In this document: piece after piece, positions 14,186 to 14,280 of the stretch
Layout: every line of letters begins with the position of its first letter
How positions within the stretch are numbered: position 1 is the stretch's first letter
Assembly (NCBI GenBank): GCA_027011235.1
Contig: JALVAI010000020.1
Span: 1 to 14,280, forward strand
Direction of reading: 5' to 3'
DNA from: Desulfobulbaceae bacterium
GTDB lineage: Bacteria; Desulfobacterota; Desulfobulbia; Desulfobulbales; Desulfobulbaceae
Length of the DNA: 14,280 bases
Position numbers and translations under genes: made by a program
The notes under the pieces: model-generated
Told to the model about the DNA's origin: nothing
Databases searched by the model: none
The model's input: only the letters and a program-made list of their open reading frames with translations

Positions 14186-14280
14186 GTGATTTGCGTTGTT
14201 CGCCGTTTTCTCGACAGGCCGAGGAGCTGGGTGGTCTGGACGGAGATCTCCTCGATGGATTTGCCTTCGGTGTTGAGTGT
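14182..14280 (-). CDS. 3' end of a gene, possibly PpsR/PDRP-type kinase-pyrophosphorylase
   Basis: Only the last 32 codons are in the window. The sequence LNTEGKSIEEISVQTTQLLG resembles the C-terminus of the PEP synthase / pyruvate phosphate dikinase regulatory protein family (DUF299), where a strand ending in NT or NVT precedes SxEE(I/T) and a helix. That family switches PEP synthase or PPDK on and off by phosphorylation of a threonine. The tail SRKRRTTQIT is a basic extension. The stop TGA overlaps the dehydratase ATG. Identification from so short a fragment is tentative. Confidence 0.45.
   Translation of the reverse strand, partial: TLNTEGKSIEEISVQTTQLLGLSRKRRTTQIT

Overview
All genes in this 14.3 kb window read on the minus strand, so transcription runs from high to low coordinates. 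Base composition is moderate, about 50% GC by impression. The gene content (a PsrA/PhsA-like molybdoenzyme with its TorD chaperone, a multi-cluster ferredoxin, a PEP-synthase-regulator-like fragment and DnaE) suggests an anaerobic or facultatively anaerobic Gram-negative bacterium. A Desulfobacterota / Desulfobulbales-like genome is my best guess, but no marker in the window proves it.

Layout in transcription order. (1) 14280-13226: the last 32 codons of a gene resembling the PpsR/PDRP kinase-pyrophosphorylase family, overlapping by ATGA a PLP-dependent serine/threonine-dehydratase-like gene. (2) 13225-12896: a non-coding gap with a promoter-like pair and a tandem 16-bp repeat. (3) 12895-11313: a tight cluster of an alpha/beta hydrolase, a dCMP deaminase that looks unusually eukaryote-like, and a small S4 RNA-binding protein. 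(4) 11312-7421: a strong promoter, then torD, a Tat-exported molybdopterin oxidoreductase and a 16-cysteine Fe-S subunit, closed by a clear rho-independent terminator. This is the main accessory unit: chaperone, catalytic subunit and electron-transfer subunit of a periplasmic respiratory enzyme. No NrfD-type membrane subunit is present, and the Fe-S subunit instead ends in a basic/hydrophobic tail. (5) 7420-7041: a non-coding gap with a REP-like inverted pair (REPIN-like) and an adjacent imperfect palindrome. (6) 7040-4229: a TIM-barrel sugar isomerase/endonuclease-like gene, then MotB-like and MotA-like stator genes in the reverse of the usual motA-motB order, with no flagellar genes nearby. 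(7) 4228-3906: non-coding. (8) 3905-1: an outer-membrane lipoprotein with 19 pentapeptide repeats, followed after 23 bp by dnaE (replicative DNA polymerase III alpha subunit), which runs off the window with 975 codons present.

Most of the window is ordinary chromosome. The parts most worth a second look are the anchor-less molybdoenzyme operon with its very short or leaderless promoter, the REPIN-like element with compensatory stem changes, the reversed and diverged stator pair with A-tract-rich linker, the pentapeptide lipoprotein next to dnaE, and the human-DCTD-like deaminase. I found no convincing CRISPR array, tRNA, rRNA, insertion sequence, phage or defence system.
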